Below are positions 45,035 through 54,411 of a stretch of 57,558 bases of DNA, piece after piece. The position numbers and the translations under genes were made by a program. This DNA comes from Comamonadaceae bacterium (GTDB lineage: Bacteria; Pseudomonadota; Gammaproteobacteria; Burkholderiales; Burkholderiaceae_C), in NCBI GenBank assembly GCA_947450765.1, contig CANFXC010000010.1, positions 1 to 57,558 on the forward strand, written 5' to 3'. Positions within the stretch are counted from its first letter, which is position 1. The number at the start of each line of letters is the position of its first letter. The notes under the pieces are model-generated. The model ran no database searches. It worked only from the letters and a program-made list of their open reading frames with translations, and was not told the DNA's origin.

Positions 45035-46429
45035 TTATTTTCGAACTGAGGTTTTTTTAACCGCAGTTGCCGGACGGGTTTTTGCAGCGGCAATAGAGAC
45101 TGAGGCTGTTTTCCGCTTGGCTGGCGTACTGGCAACCAATTTGGTGGAATTGGCCGTGTTTGACATTTGGTTGTGCGCCAAAATGAAACTTTTCACTGCT
45201 GGGTAGGTGATTTCGCGCCAGCGGCGGCCGCTGAAAATACCGTAGTGCCCAGCCCCTTTGACCTCTAGGTGCTGCTGGTTGGCCTTGGGAATGTTGGAAC
45301 ACAGGCCGTGGGCGGCTTTGGTTTGTCCTGAGCCTGAAATGTCGTCTAACTCGCCTTCGACGGTGAACTGTGCTGTGGTGGTGATGTCCTCGGGACGCAC
45401 GCGCTCTGGAACGCCTTGCTCGTTGCGCACGTCCCAAGTCCCGTTGACCAGTTTGAATTCCTGAAACACCGTCTTGATGGTGTCTAGGTAGTAGTCGGCG
45501 TCCATGTCGAGAACCGCGTTGTACTCGTCATAAAACTTGCGATGCGCTTCGACGCTGGCGTCATCACCTTTCAGCAAGTCTTTGAAGTAGTCGTAATGGC
45601 TGCTGGCATGACGATCAGGGTTCATGGCCACAAAACCGGTGTGCTGCAAAAAACCAGGGTAAACACGCCTGCCAGCGCCAGCAAAGTTGCTGGGCACACG
45701 GAAGATCACGTTGTTTTCAAACCAGCTGTAGCTCTTGTTCATGGCCAAGTTGTTGACCGCCGTGGGTGACTTGCGTGCATCAATCGGGCCGCCCATCATG
45801 GTCATGCTCAGCGGCGTTGTTTCACCGCGGGTCGCCATCAATGAGATCGCGGCCAACACCGGTACTGTCGGCTGGCACACGCTGATCACGTGGCAATTGC
45901 CATAAGCCCCTTGCAGGTGGCGAATGAATTCCTGCACGTAGTTGACGTAATCGTCTAAGGCAAAGCTGCCTTCAGACAGCGGCACGATACGGGCGTTTTT
46001 CCAGTCTGTGATGTAAACCTTGTGGTCTTTCAGCATGGTCTTGACCGTGTCGCGCAGCAGTGTGGCGTAGTGGCCTGACAGCGGTGCAACGATCAGCACC
46101 ACAGGTTGACCTTTGAGTTTTGTCAGCGTGGCCGGGTCGTCGGTGAAGCGCTTGAAGCGGCGCAGTTCACAAAAAGGCTTGTCCAACTCAATGCGCTCAT
46201 GAATCGCCACGCTGGTGCCGTCAACGTCGACCGTGGTCAGGTCAAAGCTCGGTTTTTCGTAATCTTTACCCAAGCGATAAATCAAGCTGTAACCTGCGGC
46301 AACACGCTGTGCAAACGGATTTTGTCCTGCTGGCGTCAACGGGTTGCTGTAAAGCTTGGCGGCAGCCTGCGCAAAGTCGACGAAAGGCTCCATCAGTGTG
46401 CGTTGCGTTTCATAGACTTGGTAAAGCAT
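45035..46429 (-). CDS. phaZ: Intracellular polyhydroxybutyrate depolymerase PhaZ, with basic C-terminal tail
   Basis: Degrades stored PHB granules to release hydroxybutyrate. The alpha/beta-hydrolase core has a catalytic Cys at about residue 185 in ISVCQPTVPVLAA, in place of the lipase Ser, as in the Cupriavidus PhaZ1 family. The charge-relay Asp is expected in the VEGELDDISG region and His in AGHYGIFSG. The 464-aa length exceeds the usual roughly 420, owing to about 40 Lys/Ala/Thr-rich residues at the C-terminus (KRKTASVSIAAAKTRPATAV). The promoter region contains a palindrome that may be a PhaR site. The protein would act in the cytoplasm on granules. Confidence 0.9.
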   Translation of the reverse strand: MLYQVYETQRTLMEPFVDFAQAAAKLYSNPLTPAGQNPFAQRVAAGYSLIYRLGKDYEKPSFDLTTVDVDGTSVAIHERIELDKPFCELRRFKRFTDDPATLTKLKGQPVVLIVAPLSGHYATLLRDTVKTMLKDHKVYITDWKNARIVPLSEGSFALDDYVNYVQEFIRHLQGAYGNCHVISVCQPTVPVLAAISLMATRGETTPLSMTMMGGPIDARKSPTAVNNLAMNKSYSWFENNVIFRVPSNFAGAGRRVYPGFLQHTGFVAMNPDRHASSHYDYFKDLLKGDDASVEAHRKFYDEYNAVLDMDADYYLDTIKTVFQEFKLVNGTWDVRNEQGVPERVRPEDITTTAQFTVEGELDDISGSGQTKAAHGLCSNIPKANQQHLEVKGAGHYGIFSGRRWREITYPAVKSFILAHNQMSNTANSTKLVASTPAKRKTASVSIAAAKTRPATAVKKTSVRK

Positions 46430-46464
46430 GGCGTAGCCCCTTTTTGGTGTGACGGCTGATAATG

Positions 46465-46475
46465 TTGCAGTGCAA
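46465..46475. promoter_or_regulatory. TTGCAGTGCAA palindrome upstream of phaZ (candidate PhaR site)
   Basis: A perfect 11-bp dyad about 35 bp before the phaZ ATG. On the minus strand it reads TTGCACTGCAA immediately after an extended -10-like TGGTATATT. The PHB regulator PhaR binds TGC/GCA-rich dyads, so it is a candidate operator; not confirmed. Confidence 0.4.
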
Positions 46476-46642
46476 TATACCAGTAGCTGAGCTCTTTTTT
46501 AGGAGAGGAAACACTAATACGGTGCATCGCAAGGCGACATTTGTCAACTTGGTGAAAGCTTCTCCGGACCGCTTTCATACGACACTATTCAAAGTAATGA
46601 GTCAGCCGCAGAAATTCAAGATCAAAGAAAGACAAAAGTGAT

Positions 46643-47488
46643 ATGGCCACCAGCTCCAGTCCCCATTTCGAAAAATTGAAACAGACTGATACCATGCCCG
46701 TCCTGTTTGTCGGCCATGGCAGCCCGATGAACGCAGTGACCGATAACGAGTACCGGCGCAGCTGGCAAGCACTGGGGGCACGTTTTGGCGCCGACTGGCC
46801 CATGCCGCAGCTGATTTTGTGTATTTCTGCTCACTGGCTGACTGAAGGTTGGTGGCTGACCGCCATGGCGCAGCCCAAGACAATCCACGACTTCGGTGGT
46901 TTTCCCCAGGAATTATTTGACCAGCAGTACCCCGCGCCGGGTGCGCCCGAAGCGGCGGCTGAGATCAGCCGGGCTGTGCGCCAGCGGATGTCTTTGCCTT
47001 TAGGACTGGACACCAGCTGGGGGCTTGACCATGGTGCGTGGTCAGTGCTCAAGCCGATGTTCCCAAAGGCCGATGTGCCCGTGGTGCAGCTCAGCATGGA
47101 TTACAGCCGTGCGCCCAGTGAACACTATGCACTGGCGCGGCAACTCAAGGCATTGCGTCGGCGTGGCGTTCTGATCGTGGCCAGCGGCAACGTGGTTCAC
47201 AACCTGCAACAGGCACAGCGCGGCGCAGCCTCAAGCCAAGCCTATGACTGGGCGCTGGAGTTTGACCAAACCATCGGCGGCTATGTGCAGCAAGGCCACC
47301 TGGATGCGCTGCAGAATTTCCAGAAGCTCGGCAGTCTGGCTACTATGGCCCATCCGACGTACGAGCACTTGTTGCCCTTGCTGTACGCGGCCGGCGCTGT
47401 GGATTCAGGTGAGCGGGTGAAGTTTTTCAACACCAGTTTTCAACTGGCATCGATCTCCATGCGATCCATGATTTGGGGTGAGGCCTGA
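46643..47488 (+). CDS. ygiD: YgiD/LigB-type extradiol dioxygenase family protein
   Basis: The 281-aa protein resembles YgiD, a zinc/iron 4,5-DOPA extradiol dioxygenase-like enzyme of the LigB family. VLFVGHGSPMNAV, ISAHWLTEGWWL, DTSWGLDHGAWSVLKPMFP and VASGNVVHNLQQ carry the conserved His ligands. The physiological substrate of bacterial members is usually unknown. ATG 46643 gives an N-terminus with about 17 extra residues before the conserved MPVLFVGHG; a start at the internal ATG 46694 is also possible. It is divergent from phaZ and convergent with the aminotransferase. Confidence 0.85.
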   Translation: MATSSSPHFEKLKQTDTMPVLFVGHGSPMNAVTDNEYRRSWQALGARFGADWPMPQLILCISAHWLTEGWWLTAMAQPKTIHDFGGFPQELFDQQYPAPGAPEAAAEISRAVRQRMSLPLGLDTSWGLDHGAWSVLKPMFPKADVPVVQLSMDYSRAPSEHYALARQLKALRRRGVLIVASGNVVHNLQQAQRGAASSQAYDWALEFDQTIGGYVQQGHLDALQNFQKLGSLATMAHPTYEHLLPLLYAAGAVDSGERVKFFNTSFQLASISMRSMIWGEA

Positions 47489-47513
47489 TTTCTCAGTGCC
47501 TCACGCCTTGCGC

Positions 47514-48710
47514 TTAGATGACTTTGGCAATCGACGTGCAGACGTAGTCGATGTTTTTGGTGTTCAACGCAGCGACGCACATCCGGCCTGTGTCGGTGCC
47601 GTAAACAGCGAACTCATTGCGCAGACGCACCATTTGGTCTTTGGTCAGGCCTGAGTAGCTGAACATGCCGATTTGGGTGGTGATGAAACTCATGTCTTGC
47701 TTGACGCCTGCTGCTTTGAGTTTTTCAACCAGCAAGATGCGCATTTGTTTGATGCGTTCGCGCATGACGGCCAGTTCCTGCTCCCATTGGGCGCGCAGGG
47801 CAGGGGTGTTCAGCACCGCAGCAACCACCGCACCACCGTGAATCGGCGGGTTGCTGTAGTTCGTACGGATGACGATTTTCAGCTGGCTCAGCACGCGCTC
47901 GGCTTCTTCCTTGCTTTCGCACAGCACGCTCAAGGCGCCTACACGCTCGCCATACAGGCTGAAGCTCTTGGAAAAAGAGGTCGAGACAAAAAAGTCCAGA
48001 CCAGCGGCCACGAACTTGCCGATGACCGCGCCGTCTTCAGTGATGCCGTGGCCAAAGCCTTGGTAAGCCATGTCGAGAAAGGTCACCAAGCCGCCGGCTT
48101 TCATGGCGGCAATGACGTCGTCCCACTGAGCTGGCGTGATGTCGTAACCGGTCGGGTTATGGCAGCAAGCGTGCAGCACAACAACGGTGCCTGGCGCGGC
48201 TGCTTTGAGTGCGGCCAGCATGCCGGAGAAGTTGATGCCGCGTTTGGCGGCATCGTAGTAAGGGTAGGTGTCAACTTCAAAGCCGGCGTTGGTGAACAGC
48301 GCGCGGTGGTTTTCCCAGCTCGGGTCGCTGATCAGCAATTTGGCTTTGGGGTTCAGGCGTTTCAGGAAATCAGCGCCGACTTTCAGGCCGCCAGTGCCGC
48401 CAATGCCTTGCACGGTCGCAACGCGGCCGCTCTTGACGGGTTCGCTGTCAGCCCCAAATACCAAGTTCTTCACGGCAGCATCGTAGGCGGCAATGCCGTC
48501 AATCGGCAAGTAAGCACGTGGCTTTGGCTCAGCGGCCATCAGCTTTTCGGCGGCTTTCACACACTCGAGCAGGGGCAGCTTGCCGTTGTCGTCGTAATAA
48601 ACGCCGACGCCCAGATTGACTTTGGACGGGTTGGTGTCCGCATTGAACTGCTCATTGAGCCCGAGGATGGGGTCGCGCGGTGCCATTTCGACGGCGGTGA
48701 ACAAAGACAT
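47514..48710 (-). CDS. tyrB: Aromatic amino acid / aspartate aminotransferase
   Basis: The 398-aa class I PLP aminotransferase transfers amino groups between aromatic or dicarboxylic amino acids and 2-oxo acids. PLP Lys is in STSFSKSFSLYGERVGAL. Other family blocks are IQGIGGTGGLKVGADF, HACCHNPTGYD and the substrate Arg in RMCVAALN. TyrB and AspC are too close to separate by eye. A purine/pyrimidine-rich spacer separates it from the divergent uvrB. Confidence 0.92.
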   Translation of the reverse strand: MSLFTAVEMAPRDPILGLNEQFNADTNPSKVNLGVGVYYDDNGKLPLLECVKAAEKLMAAEPKPRAYLPIDGIAAYDAAVKNLVFGADSEPVKSGRVATVQGIGGTGGLKVGADFLKRLNPKAKLLISDPSWENHRALFTNAGFEVDTYPYYDAAKRGINFSGMLAALKAAAPGTVVVLHACCHNPTGYDITPAQWDDVIAAMKAGGLVTFLDMAYQGFGHGITEDGAVIGKFVAAGLDFFVSTSFSKSFSLYGERVGALSVLCESKEEAERVLSQLKIVIRTNYSNPPIHGGAVVAAVLNTPALRAQWEQELAVMRERIKQMRILLVEKLKAAGVKQDMSFITTQIGMFSYSGLTKDQMVRLRNEFAVYGTDTGRMCVAALNTKNIDYVCTSIAKVI

Positions 48711-48839
48711 GGAAAAATCCTTTGAAAATAATGAAACGGTCTGAACAGGCCGGGGCTTTGGGACGATCTTTTCGTCAAGCTACGGAATGTCGTATTCTGT
48801 TTGGTTGTCCGGAATTTTAACGGGCCAGGATTGAGGTTT

Positions 48840-50972
48840 ATGCAAGAAGTCAATGAAGTTGTGATTGCCCCGGCCGATGCGTCGGTAGAAGGGGCCTTGC
48901 CCGGCCACTTTGTGAGCTTTCCGGGATCGCCTTTTGAGCTGTTCATGCCTTATGAACCAGCGGGCGACCAGCCAGCCGCCATTGCGCAATTGGTCGAGGG
49001 GATCAACGACGGCGAAGTGTTCCAGACCTTGCTGGGTGTGACCGGTTCTGGCAAGACCTTCACCATGGCCAATGTGATCGCGCAGATGGGCCGGCCGGCC
49101 ATTGTGTTTGCGCCTAACAAGACGCTGGCGGCCCAGCTTTACAGCGAGTTCCGTGAGTTTTTCCCGAAGAACGCGGTCGAGTACTTCGTCAGCTATTACG
49201 ACTATTACCAGCCTGAAGCCTATGTGCCGCAGCGTGATCTTTTCATAGAGAAAGACTCCGCCATCAATGAGCACATTGAGCAGATGCGGCTGTCTGCGAC
49301 CAAGAGTGTGCTGGAGCGGCGCGACACCATCATCGTCGCCACCGTCAGTGCAATTTACGGCATTGGCGCACCTGAGGATTACACGCAGATGCGTTTCATC
49401 GCGCGGCTGGGCGACAAGATGGGTCAGCGCGATGTGATTGCGCGTTTGATCCGCATGCAGTACAGCCGCAATGACCAAGACTTTGCACGCGGTACGTTTC
49501 GCGTGCGCGGTGACGTGATCGACGTTTTCCCGGCGGAGCACTCTGAATTGGCGATTCGGATTGAGCTGTTTGACGACGAGATCGAATCGCTGCAGCTGTT
49601 CGATCCGCTGACCGGACGCATTCGGCAAAAAATTCCCCGCTTCGTAATTTACCCCAAAAGCCATTACGTGACGCCACGCGACAAGGTCATGATCGCGGTG
49701 GAAACCATCAAGCTTGAACTGGCTGAGCGCGTCAAGCAGTTCATCAGTGAAGGCAAGCTGGTTGAGGCGCAGCGCATTGAGCAGCGCACACGGTTTGATT
49801 TGGAAATGCTGGGTGAAATCGGCCATTGCAAAGGCATTGAAAACTACACCCGGCACTTGAGCGGTGCGCCACCGGGTTCGGCGCCGTCGACGCTGTGCGA
49901 TTACATGCCCAAAGACTCGTTGATGTTTCTCGACGAGAGCCACGTCATGATCGGCCAGCTCAACGCCATGTACAACGGCGACCGGGCTCGCAAGACGACG
50001 CTGGTCGAATACGGCTTCAGGTTGCCTAGCGCGCTGGACAACCGGCCGCTCAAGTTTGAGGAGTTCGAAGGCAAGATGCGCCAAGCGGTGTTTGTCTCGG
50101 CCACGCCTGCGGCTTATGAGCAAACGCATTCAGGTCGTGTCGTCGAGCAGGTGGTCAGGCCCACTGGCTTGGTTGACCCGCAAGTGGAAGTCCGACCGGC
50201 CACGCACCAAGTTGACGATGTGCTTCAGGAAATTCGCATTCGCGTTGAGAAGAGTGAACGTGTGCTGATCACCACGCTGACCAAACGCATGGCTGAGCAG
50301 CTGACCGACTACCTCACCGACAACGGCGTCAAAGTGCGATATCTGCACAGTGACGTGGAGACCGTCGAGCGGGTTGAGATCTTGCGCGATTTGCGGCTGG
50401 GTGCTTTTGACGTGCTGGTCGGTATCAATTTGCTCAGGGAAGGTATCGACATTCCCGAGGTCAGTCTGGTCGCTATTCTGGATGCCGACAAAGAAGGCTT
50501 TTTACGCTCGGAGCGAAGCTTGATTCAGACGATCGGCCGTTCCGCTCGAAACCTCAACGGCAGGGCGATTTTGTACGCCGACCGCATCACTGATTCGATG
50601 AAGCGGGCGATGGATGAAACCGAGCGTCGGCGCAACAAGCAAATCGCATTTAACGTTGAAAACAACATCACGCCGCGCAGTGTGGTGAAACGCATCAAGG
50701 ATTTGATTGACGGCGTTTACAGCGAAAAATCCGGCAAAGAAGCTGAGAAGTTTGAAATGCAAAAGGCGCTGGTCGAGGACATGAGCGAAAAAGACGTGGC
50801 CCGCGAAATCAAGCGCCTAGAAAAACTGATGATCGAGCATGCAAAAAATCTGGAGTTTGAGAAAGCCGCCCGTGTGCGCGACCAGCTCAGTCAGATCAAG
50901 GCACAAGCCTTTGGTGCTGCGGGCAAGGACAATGTTTTGTTGACCGCACCCGTCGACGGCGCGAAGTTGTAG
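48840..50972 (+). CDS. uvrB: Excinuclease ABC subunit B
   Basis: Damage-recognition subunit of nucleotide excision repair. The 710-aa protein has Walker [16 protein letters not shown], the beta-hairpin [16 protein letters not shown], helicase motifs [11 protein letters not shown] and [20 protein letters not shown], and the UvrC/UvrA-binding C-terminal UVR domain. An ATG at 48840 starts [18 protein letters not shown], about 30 residues ahead of the conserved [15 protein letters not shown]; the in-frame stretch to 48801 is less likely. No clear LexA box was found in front. The isc operon follows after 252 bp. Confidence 0.96.
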   Translation: MQEVNEVVIAPADASVEGALPGHFVSFPGSPFELFMPYEPAGDQPAAIAQLVEGINDGEVFQTLLGVTGSGKTFTMANVIAQMGRPAIVFAPNKTLAAQLYSEFREFFPKNAVEYFVSYYDYYQPEAYVPQRDLFIEKDSAINEHIEQMRLSATKSVLERRDTIIVATVSAIYGIGAPEDYTQMRFIARLGDKMGQRDVIARLIRMQYSRNDQDFARGTFRVRGDVIDVFPAEHSELAIRIELFDDEIESLQLFDPLTGRIRQKIPRFVIYPKSHYVTPRDKVMIAVETIKLELAERVKQFISEGKLVEAQRIEQRTRFDLEMLGEIGHCKGIENYTRHLSGAPPGSAPSTLCDYMPKDSLMFLDESHVMIGQLNAMYNGDRARKTTLVEYGFRLPSALDNRPLKFEEFEGKMRQAVFVSATPAAYEQTHSGRVVEQVVRPTGLVDPQVEVRPATHQVDDVLQEIRIRVEKSERVLITTLTKRMAEQLTDYLTDNGVKVRYLHSDVETVERVEILRDLRLGAFDVLVGINLLREGIDIPEVSLVAILDADKEGFLRSERSLIQTIGRSARNLNGRAILYADRITDSMKRAMDETERRRNKQIAFNVENNITPRSVVKRIKDLIDGVYSEKSGKEAEKFEMQKALVEDMSEKDVAREIKRLEKLMIEHAKNLEFEKAARVRDQLSQIKAQAFGAAGKDNVLLTAPVDGAKL

Positions 50973-51055
50973 TTCGGGCTGGTGCTGAGCTTTGTAGGCC
51001 GTTGCCTCATGGCCGCCTAGGACAATTAGCCTACTAAAACAGTCGGACTCTCTGC

Positions 51056-51061
51056 TATACT
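51056..51061 (+). promoter_or_regulatory. Candidate -10 hexamer of the isc operon promoter
   Basis: TATACT at 51056-51061 overlaps the IscR-type dyad and lies about 165 bp before the iscR start. A -35 at standard spacing is not convincing, which suits a promoter partly dependent on or repressed by IscR. Confidence 0.4.
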
Positions 51062-51081
51062 TGACGAAATTAGTCGAGAAC
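51057..51081. promoter_or_regulatory. IscR type 1-like operator upstream of iscR
   Basis: The 25-bp dyad, centred in ATACTTGACGAAATTAGTC, agrees at 22 of 25 positions with the E. coli IscR type 1 consensus I recall (ATASYYGACTRWWWYAGTCRRSTAT, compared base by base). It lies about 145-170 bp before iscR, where a [2Fe-2S]-IscR autorepressor would act. Confidence 0.7.
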
Positions 51082-51224
51082 CAGAATTCGAAGCAAACCC
51101 CCGTCGCAGCCACTGGAGTGAAACATACAGGGTGGCTTGGGGCAGTAGGGAAGACGTCCTTGGGGCCATAAGCCGCAGGGTGAGACAAATTGGCAGTCAA
51201 GCCAACATTTACAGGAGCTTAAAT

Positions 51225-51761
51225 ATGCGACTCACAACCAAAGGCCGTTTTGCGGTCACCGCCATGATTGACTTGGCCTTGCGCCAGAACAACGGTCCCG
51301 TCACTTTGGCGGCCATCAGTCAGCGGCAGCAAATCTCCCTGTCTTACTTGGAGCAGCTCTTCGGTAAACTACGCCGCCATGAACTGGTCGAATCGACTCG
51401 TGGCCCTGGTGGTGGTTACTCACTCGGCCGTAAAGCCGACAAGATCACCGTCGCCGACATCATTGTTTCGGTGGACGAACCGATCGATGCGACCCATTGC
51501 GGGGGCAAAGAAAATTGCATGGGTGAAGCTGGACGCTGCATGACGCACGAGTTGTGGGCTTCTTTGAACAGCCGAATGGTTGAGTTCCTAGATTCGGTCA
51601 CTTTGCAAAAGCTGGTGGACGACCAACTCGCTAAAGGCGTTGTGATTGAAAGCACTCCGCAAGTGAAAAAAGCGATTTTCAGCTCGCCAATTGCCAAACC
51701 GATGCGTATCAATGCACCAAATTCAGTATTTGCCTTAGGCAACGCTTTTTCAAAGGGTTGA
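51225..51761 (+). CDS. iscR: Iron-sulfur cluster regulator IscR
   Basis: The 178-aa Rrf2-family repressor has the winged helix [40 protein letters not shown] and GPGGGYSLG. The cluster ligands are three Cys in [22 protein letters not shown], with spacing like E. coli Cys92/98/104. AGGAG lies about 10 nt before the ATG at 51225; the open frame back to 51132 does not extend homology. It autoregulates the isc operon that follows and has a matching operator upstream. Confidence 0.96.
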   Translation: MRLTTKGRFAVTAMIDLALRQNNGPVTLAAISQRQQISLSYLEQLFGKLRRHELVESTRGPGGGYSLGRKADKITVADIIVSVDEPIDATHCGGKENCMGEAGRCMTHELWASLNSRMVEFLDSVTLQKLVDDQLAKGVVIESTPQVKKAIFSSPIAKPMRINAPNSVFALGNAFSKG

Positions 51762-51829
51762 CTGGCTACCTAACGCCCGTTATCCGATCCCTATTCCCTG
51801 ATAAACCAGCCTTAATCGAAGACACACAC

Positions 51830-53047
51830 ATGGAAACGCCTCACTTCCCCATCTATATGGACTACAGCGCCACGAATCCTTGCGATCCGCGCGTAGTGGA
51901 CGCCATGATTCCTTGGCTGCGTGAGCATTTCGGCAACCCGGCATCGCGCAGTCATGCGTGGGGCTGGGAGGCTGAAGCCGCTGTTGAAAAGGCCCGGGAC
52001 GAGGTTGCTGCCTTGATCGGTGCTGATCCACGTGAGATTGTCTGGACCAGCGGTGCGACCGAATCCAACAACCTCGCTCTCAAAGGTGCTGCGCATTTTT
52101 ACAAAGGCAAGGGCAAACACCTGATCACGGTGAAAACTGAGCACAAGGCGGTGCTAGACACTTGCCGCGAACTTGAGCGCCAAGGCTTTGAAGTCACTTA
52201 TTTGGACGTGCAAGCCGATGGTTTGCTCGATCTGGACACGTTTAAGGCAGCCATCCGCCCAGACACCATCATCGTCAGCGTGATGTACGTGAACAACGAA
52301 ATCGGCGTGATTCAAGACATACCGGCCATTGGTGCAATCTGCCGCGAACGCGGGGTTATCTTCCACGTTGACGCAGCTCAAGCCACGGGCCGTGTTGATA
52401 TCGACATGACCACACTGCCGGTTGATTTGATGAGCCTGACTTCGCACAAGACCTACGGCCCTAAAGGCATTGGCGCTTTGTATGTGCGTCGCAAGCCGCG
52501 TATCCGGCTCGAAGCGCAAATGCACGGCGGCGGTCACGAACGCGGTATGCGTTCCGGCACCTTGCCAACGCACCAATGTGTCGGCATGGGCGAGGCTTAC
52601 CGCATCGCCAAGCTTGAAATGCACGAAGAAAACAAGCGAATTCGCGGTCTGCACGAACGCATGTTGGCCGGTTTGAAAGACGTCGAAGAAGTGTTCCTGA
52701 ATGGTCATGCTGAAAAACGCGTTCCGCACAATCTGAACATGAGCTTCAACTTCGTCGAAGGCGAGTCGTTGATCATGGGTATCAAGGGCCTGGCGGTGTC
52801 CAGTGGCTCGGCCTGTACTTCGGCCAGTTTAGAACCCAGCTATGTGCTTCGCGCCCTTGGCCGCAGCGACGAATTAGCCCACAGCAGCTTGCGCATGACC
52901 ATTGGCAGGTGGAGCACGGAAGAAGAAATCGATTACGCCGTAGCGACCATCAAAGAAAATGTAGCCAAACTGCGCGAATTGTCCCCGCTCTGGGAAATGT
53001 TCAAGGATGGCGTCGATCTGTCGACCATCCAGTGGGCCGCACACTAA
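51830..53047 (+). CDS. iscS: Cysteine desulfurase IscS
   Basis: The 405-aa PLP enzyme moves sulfur from cysteine to IscU and other acceptors. The PLP-Lys is in [14 protein letters not shown] and the persulfide Cys in [14 protein letters not shown], with HxxxNNEIG-type '[12 protein letters not shown]'. ATG 51830 starts [17 protein letters not shown]; the frame is open to 51758 overlapping the iscR stop. A 68-bp gap separates it from iscR. Downstream iscU follows in 24 bp. Confidence 0.97.
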   Translation: METPHFPIYMDYSATNPCDPRVVDAMIPWLREHFGNPASRSHAWGWEAEAAVEKARDEVAALIGADPREIVWTSGATESNNLALKGAAHFYKGKGKHLITVKTEHKAVLDTCRELERQGFEVTYLDVQADGLLDLDTFKAAIRPDTIIVSVMYVNNEIGVIQDIPAIGAICRERGVIFHVDAAQATGRVDIDMTTLPVDLMSLTSHKTYGPKGIGALYVRRKPRIRLEAQMHGGGHERGMRSGTLPTHQCVGMGEAYRIAKLEMHEENKRIRGLHERMLAGLKDVEEVFLNGHAEKRVPHNLNMSFNFVEGESLIMGIKGLAVSSGSACTSASLEPSYVLRALGRSDELAHSSLRMTIGRWSTEEEIDYAVATIKENVAKLRELSPLWEMFKDGVDLSTIQWAAH

Positions 53048-53071
53048 CCTCATCAATATCAGGAGTTCATC

Positions 53072-53464
53072 ATGGCATACAGCGAAAAAGTAGTAGACCA
53101 CTACGAAAACCCACGCAACGTCGGTTCCTTTGAAAAAGGTGACGACACAGTCGGCACAGGCATGGTCGGCGCGCCGGCTTGCGGCGACGTCATGAAGTTG
53201 CAAATCAAAGTGAATCCATTGACCGGCGTGATTGAAGACGCACGCTTCAAGACCTACGGCTGCGGCTCAGCCATTGCATCCAGCTCGCTTGTCACCGAGT
53301 GGGTCAAGGGCAAGACGCTGGACGAAGCAGCCAGCATTAAAAACAGCGCCATCGCGGAAGAACTGGCCTTGCCACCTGTCAAAATCCATTGCTCGATCTT
53401 GGCCGAAGATGCTATCAAGGCAGCGGTCAACGACTACAAACTCAAGCACGCACTGGCTGCTTGA
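53072..53464 (+). CDS. iscU: Fe-S cluster assembly scaffold IscU
   Basis: The 130-aa scaffold has cluster-ligand Cys in APACGDVMKL, TYGCGSAIASSS and KIHCSILAED, plus the HscA-recognised LPPVK motif just before the third Cys. It starts MAYSEKVVDHYENPRNVGSF. It receives sulfur from IscS and passes clusters on with HscA/HscB help. Spacing and order are those of a standard isc operon. Confidence 0.97.
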   Translation: MAYSEKVVDHYENPRNVGSFEKGDDTVGTGMVGAPACGDVMKLQIKVNPLTGVIEDARFKTYGCGSAIASSSLVTEWVKGKTLDEAASIKNSAIAEELALPPVKIHCSILAEDAIKAAVNDYKLKHALAA

Positions 53465-53486
53465 TTAACAGATTGATTCCGCCACT

Positions 53487-53810
53487 ATGTCCGTAACACT
53501 GACTGATGCTGCAGCGCGCCATGTGACGCGTTATATGACCAAGCGTGGCAAGGGCGTGGGCGTTCGGCTGGGTGTCAAGACCACGGGATGCTCGGGTCTG
53601 GCCTATAAGCTGGAATATGCCGACGAGATTGCGCCCGAAGACGTTGTCTTTGAAGACAACGGCGTCAAGGTGCTGGTCGACCCCAAGAGCATGGCTTATA
53701 TCGATGGGACTCAACTGGACTTCGTCCGTGAAGGTCTCAACGAAGGCTTTAAATTCATCAACCCGAATGAACGTGACCGTTGCGGTTGCGGAGAGAGCTT
53801 TCGAGTCTGA
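53487..53810 (+). CDS. iscA: A-type Fe-S carrier IscA
   Basis: The 107-aa carrier has the three conserved Cys in [10 protein letters not shown] and RCGCGES near the C-terminus, and the start [13 protein letters not shown]. It delivers iron or [4Fe-4S] clusters to targets. It follows iscU by 22 bp and is 65 bp upstream of hscB. Confidence 0.96.
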   Translation: MSVTLTDAAARHVTRYMTKRGKGVGVRLGVKTTGCSGLAYKLEYADEIAPEDVVFEDNGVKVLVDPKSMAYIDGTQLDFVREGLNEGFKFINPNERDRCGCGESFRV

Positions 53811-53875
53811 GGCTCACTTTCCGGCCCTGAACCGGCTGCCGCCTTCACCCCCGGTGCTGGCGGCTTTTTCTTGAT

Positions 53876-54394
53876 ATGAACCTGCAATCTACCGACTTTG
53901 AATTGTTCCAACTGCCCGTGCAGTTTGCGCAGGAGCGTGCGTTGATCGATGCGCGTTGGAAAGAACTCCAACGCGAAGCCCATCCTGACAAGTTCGCCGC
54001 GCAAGGTGCCGCCGCGCAGCGTTTGGCCATGCAATGGTCAGTGCGAATCAACGAGGCTTATCAGCGCCTGAAAGACCCGTTGAAACGCGCCAGCTATCTG
54101 TGTGAACTCTACGGAGCGCACATCAACGCGGAAAACAACACCGCCATGCCGCCGGCTTTTTTAATCCAGCAAATGGAATGGCGTGAAGCGCTTGAAGATG
54201 CAACGACCTTGGCGCAGCTCGAAGCCATCGCCGAAGAAACCACCGCAGCAGAACAGGCTCAGCTGGCTGTCATTGCGCAGGCATTGGACGTTGCACAAGA
54301 CCATGGCAAGGCCGCCAATGATGTTCGAAGCTTGATGTTCATCCAGCGTTTCGGCACCGAGGTTGAAGCCCGTATCGACCAGCTCGCCACCTAA
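53876..54394 (+). CDS. hscB: Co-chaperone HscB (J-domain)
   Basis: The 172-aa DnaJ-like co-chaperone has the HPD motif in [12 protein letters not shown], near residue 32, followed by the helical IscU-binding C-terminal part ([21 protein letters not shown]). It stimulates the ATPase of HscA, encoded 17 bp downstream. Confidence 0.95.
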   Translation: MNLQSTDFELFQLPVQFAQERALIDARWKELQREAHPDKFAAQGAAAQRLAMQWSVRINEAYQRLKDPLKRASYLCELYGAHINAENNTAMPPAFLIQQMEWREALEDATTLAQLEAIAEETTAAEQAQLAVIAQALDVAQDHGKAANDVRSLMFIQRFGTEVEARIDQLAT

Positions 54395-54411
54395 AAAGAA
54401 CACACACGCAC

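Noticed and set aside
48711..48839. LexA box before uvrB
   Set aside because: Only half-site CTGT-like matches are seen (for example near 48800); no CTGT-N8-ACAG dyad.
48780..50129. 449-codon open frame on the minus strand opposite uvrB
   Set aside because: It is a shadow of uvrB: no start context, no recognisable family, and composition driven by the third-codon GC of the real gene.
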